Under the pieces are notes generated by a model. It did not search any database and was not told where the DNA came from. It saw nothing but the letters and a program-made list of their open reading frames with translations. Both the position numbers and the translations under genes were made by a program. Source: an uncultured Sphingomonadales bacterium (GTDB taxonomy: Bacteria; Pseudomonadota; Alphaproteobacteria; Sphingomonadales; Sphingomonadaceae). Taken from it: DNA of 6,380 nt. Within the stretch, counting starts at the first letter, position 1, and every line of letters starts with the position of its first letter. The stretch covers positions 1 through 6,380 of the forward strand of contig CAIKKO010000326.1 in the NCBI GenBank assembly GCA_903828025.1, read 5' to 3'. Below, one piece after another: positions 5,555 through 6,380 of this stretch.

Positions 5555-6380
5555 GCATCCAGCACATTGGTCCCGCTGTTGCCGTTGAGCGTGTTGTTGC
5601 CGTTTCCGCCTGTGCCGGAGAGGTCGTCCGTGCCGGACAGGGTCAGGGTTTCGACCGAATTGCCAAGCTTGAAGCTCACCGAGGCAATCACCGTGTCATT
5701 GCCGCCATCGACATGCTCGTTGGCCTTGTCGCCCGCATTATCGACATAATAGGTATCGTTGCCGTCACCACCATTCAAGCTATCAGCGCCAGCCCCCCCA
5801 TCGAGCACATCGGCGAAGGCCGTTCCGGTCAAGCGGTTGGCACCCGCGTTGCCGATGATGGTCAAACCATTGGGGGCGGTTGACGCAAACACTCCGATCA
5901 CGGTTGTGCCGCTTGTATCAGCGACCGCGCCCGTGCCGGTTCCGATCACCACGCGTTCAATGCCCGTATCGCCGCTGCCGAGATAAATCTGTCCGGCGGT
6001 GGTTGCGGTTACGCGAACTTCATCAATGCCTTGGGTGCCGCTGTCGTGGATTTCATTGCGATAGGCACCCTTGGTTTGATCAATGACGTAGAGATCGGAG
6101 CCCTCGCCACCGTCAAGGCTGTCCGTTCCGGCGCCGCCGTTGATGATATTGTTGCCGCTGTTGCCAACAATCACGTTATTATCGCCATTGCCCGTAACCG
6201 ACAGATCGGCCGATCCTGTCAAAATCACGTTTTCAACGTTTGCAGCCAGGACAATCGAAGCCGAAGAAATGACCAAATCCGTCCCTTTGCCAGGGCTTTC
6301 AAGGATCGTGTCGCCAGCATTATCGACATAATAGGTATCGTTGCCGTCGCCGCCTGCCATCGTGTCGGCACCCGCGCCGC
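5533..6380 (-). CDS. RTX calcium-binding repeat protein, partial (5' end outside the window)
   Basis: The frame is open to the right edge, so the true start lies beyond 6380; the ATG at 6360 is internal. About 281 residues are visible. They are rich in Gly, Asp and Asn and built of RTX nonapeptides of the GGxGxDxLx type, for example GGAGTDSLDGGEGSDLYVID and GGAGADSLNGGDGNDTYYVD. These bind calcium and fold into a parallel beta-roll after type I secretion. A module starting GGDGNDTYYVDNAGD occurs twice, 194 residues apart, with the linker ...GDTGIERVVIGTGTG and GLTIIGNAGANRLTGTAF between the copies. The stop at 5533 is premature: the last residues after NVLDA (AKVTTF) no longer fit, while RTX sequence resumes in the -1 frame. 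Such proteins may be adhesins, proteases or haemolysin-like toxins. Without the N-terminus no activity can be named. Confidence 0.87.
   Translation of the reverse strand, partial: GAGADTMAGGDGNDTYYVDNAGDTILESPGKGTDLVISSASIVLAANVENVILTGSADLSVTGNGDNNVIVGNSGNNIINGGAGTDSLDGGEGSDLYVIDQTKGAYRNEIHDSGTQGIDEVRVTATTAGQIYLGSGDTGIERVVIGTGTGAVADTSGTTVIGVFASTAPNGLTIIGNAGANRLTGTAFADVLDGGAGADSLNGGDGNDTYYVDNAGDKANEHVDGGNDTVIASVSFKLGNSVETLTLSGTDDLSGTGGNGNNTLNGNSGTNVLDAAKVTTF
5735..5766 (-). repeat. 32-bp exact direct repeat inside the RTX gene, copy 1
   Basis: These 32 bases are identical to 6317-6348 and encode the GDGNDTYYVDN motif on the minus strand. The copies are 582 bases apart, exactly 194 codons. Recombination between them would therefore remove or duplicate a module without changing frame. 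Confidence 0.8.
6317..6348 (-). repeat. 32-bp exact direct repeat inside the RTX gene, copy 2
   Basis: This is the second copy of the element at 5735-5766. Identity is exact over 32 bases and the flanking bases diverge at once. It marks the start of an earlier copy of the same RTX module. Confidence 0.8.

Noticed and set aside
5540..5560. Programmed -1 ribosomal frameshift in the RTX gene
   Set aside because: The sequence around the break (GCGGCAAAGG) does not form an X XXY YYZ heptamer, and I see no strong downstream structure. A deletion or sequence error is simpler.
5165..5749. Plus-strand frames opposite the RTX gene
   Set aside because: Their composition is simply the complement of Gly/Asp repeats. 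No start context or recognisable domain is present.
5533..6380. CRISPR-like array suggested by regularly repeating short motifs
   Set aside because: The repetition follows codons of RTX nonapeptides in an open frame. There are no constant-length repeats with unique spacers and no cas genes.

Overview
The window reads as ordinary chromosomal DNA of a GC-rich alphaproteobacterium, most likely a sphingomonad (Sphingomonas/Erythrobacter-type). The reasons are the strong G/C third-position bias, a thioredoxin-TPR gene with an intact WCGPC motif next to a stand-alone Lon-N-domain gene, a G-rich intergenic repeat of a kind I associate with sphingomonad genomes, and a glycine/aspartate-rich secreted RTX protein. 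The genus call is an inference from gene style; no rRNA or other phylogenetic marker is present.

Layout. (1) 1-1480, plus strand: a G-rich repeat, then an exported NTF2-like/DUF4440-like protein, followed four bases later by a MarC-family membrane protein. (2) 1481-1528: a strong hairpin-forming copy of the same G-rich repeat, filling the gap between convergent genes. (3) 1529-3071, minus strand: a two-gene unit, first a CnoX/YbbN-type thioredoxin-TPR chaperedoxin with a TTG start, then a LON substrate-binding-domain protein four bases downstream. (4) 3302-3376, plus strand: tRNA-Gly(GCC) with encoded CCA. (5) 3405-4141, minus strand: a DUF1348 (SnoaL-like) protein and a small two-helix membrane protein, probably co-transcribed. 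(6) 4142-4367: an intergenic region with a perfect 13-bp hairpin and smaller inverted repeats. (7) 4368-4979, minus strand: a pyridoxamine-5'-phosphate-oxidase-like flavin-binding protein. (8) 5126-6380, minus strand: the C-terminal part of a large RTX calcium-binding, type I-secreted protein. It runs off the right edge and is broken by a one-base frameshift near 5553.

How the genes relate. The chaperedoxin and LonN-domain genes probably form a protein-quality-control operon. The other units look like independent housekeeping or accessory functions. I found no defence system, CRISPR array, integrase, transposase or biosynthetic cluster. The items most worth a second look are the frameshifted RTX gene with its 194-residue internal module duplication, the G-rich repeat flanking the first two genes, and the 13-bp hairpin. 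No gap between genes exceeds about 230 bases.
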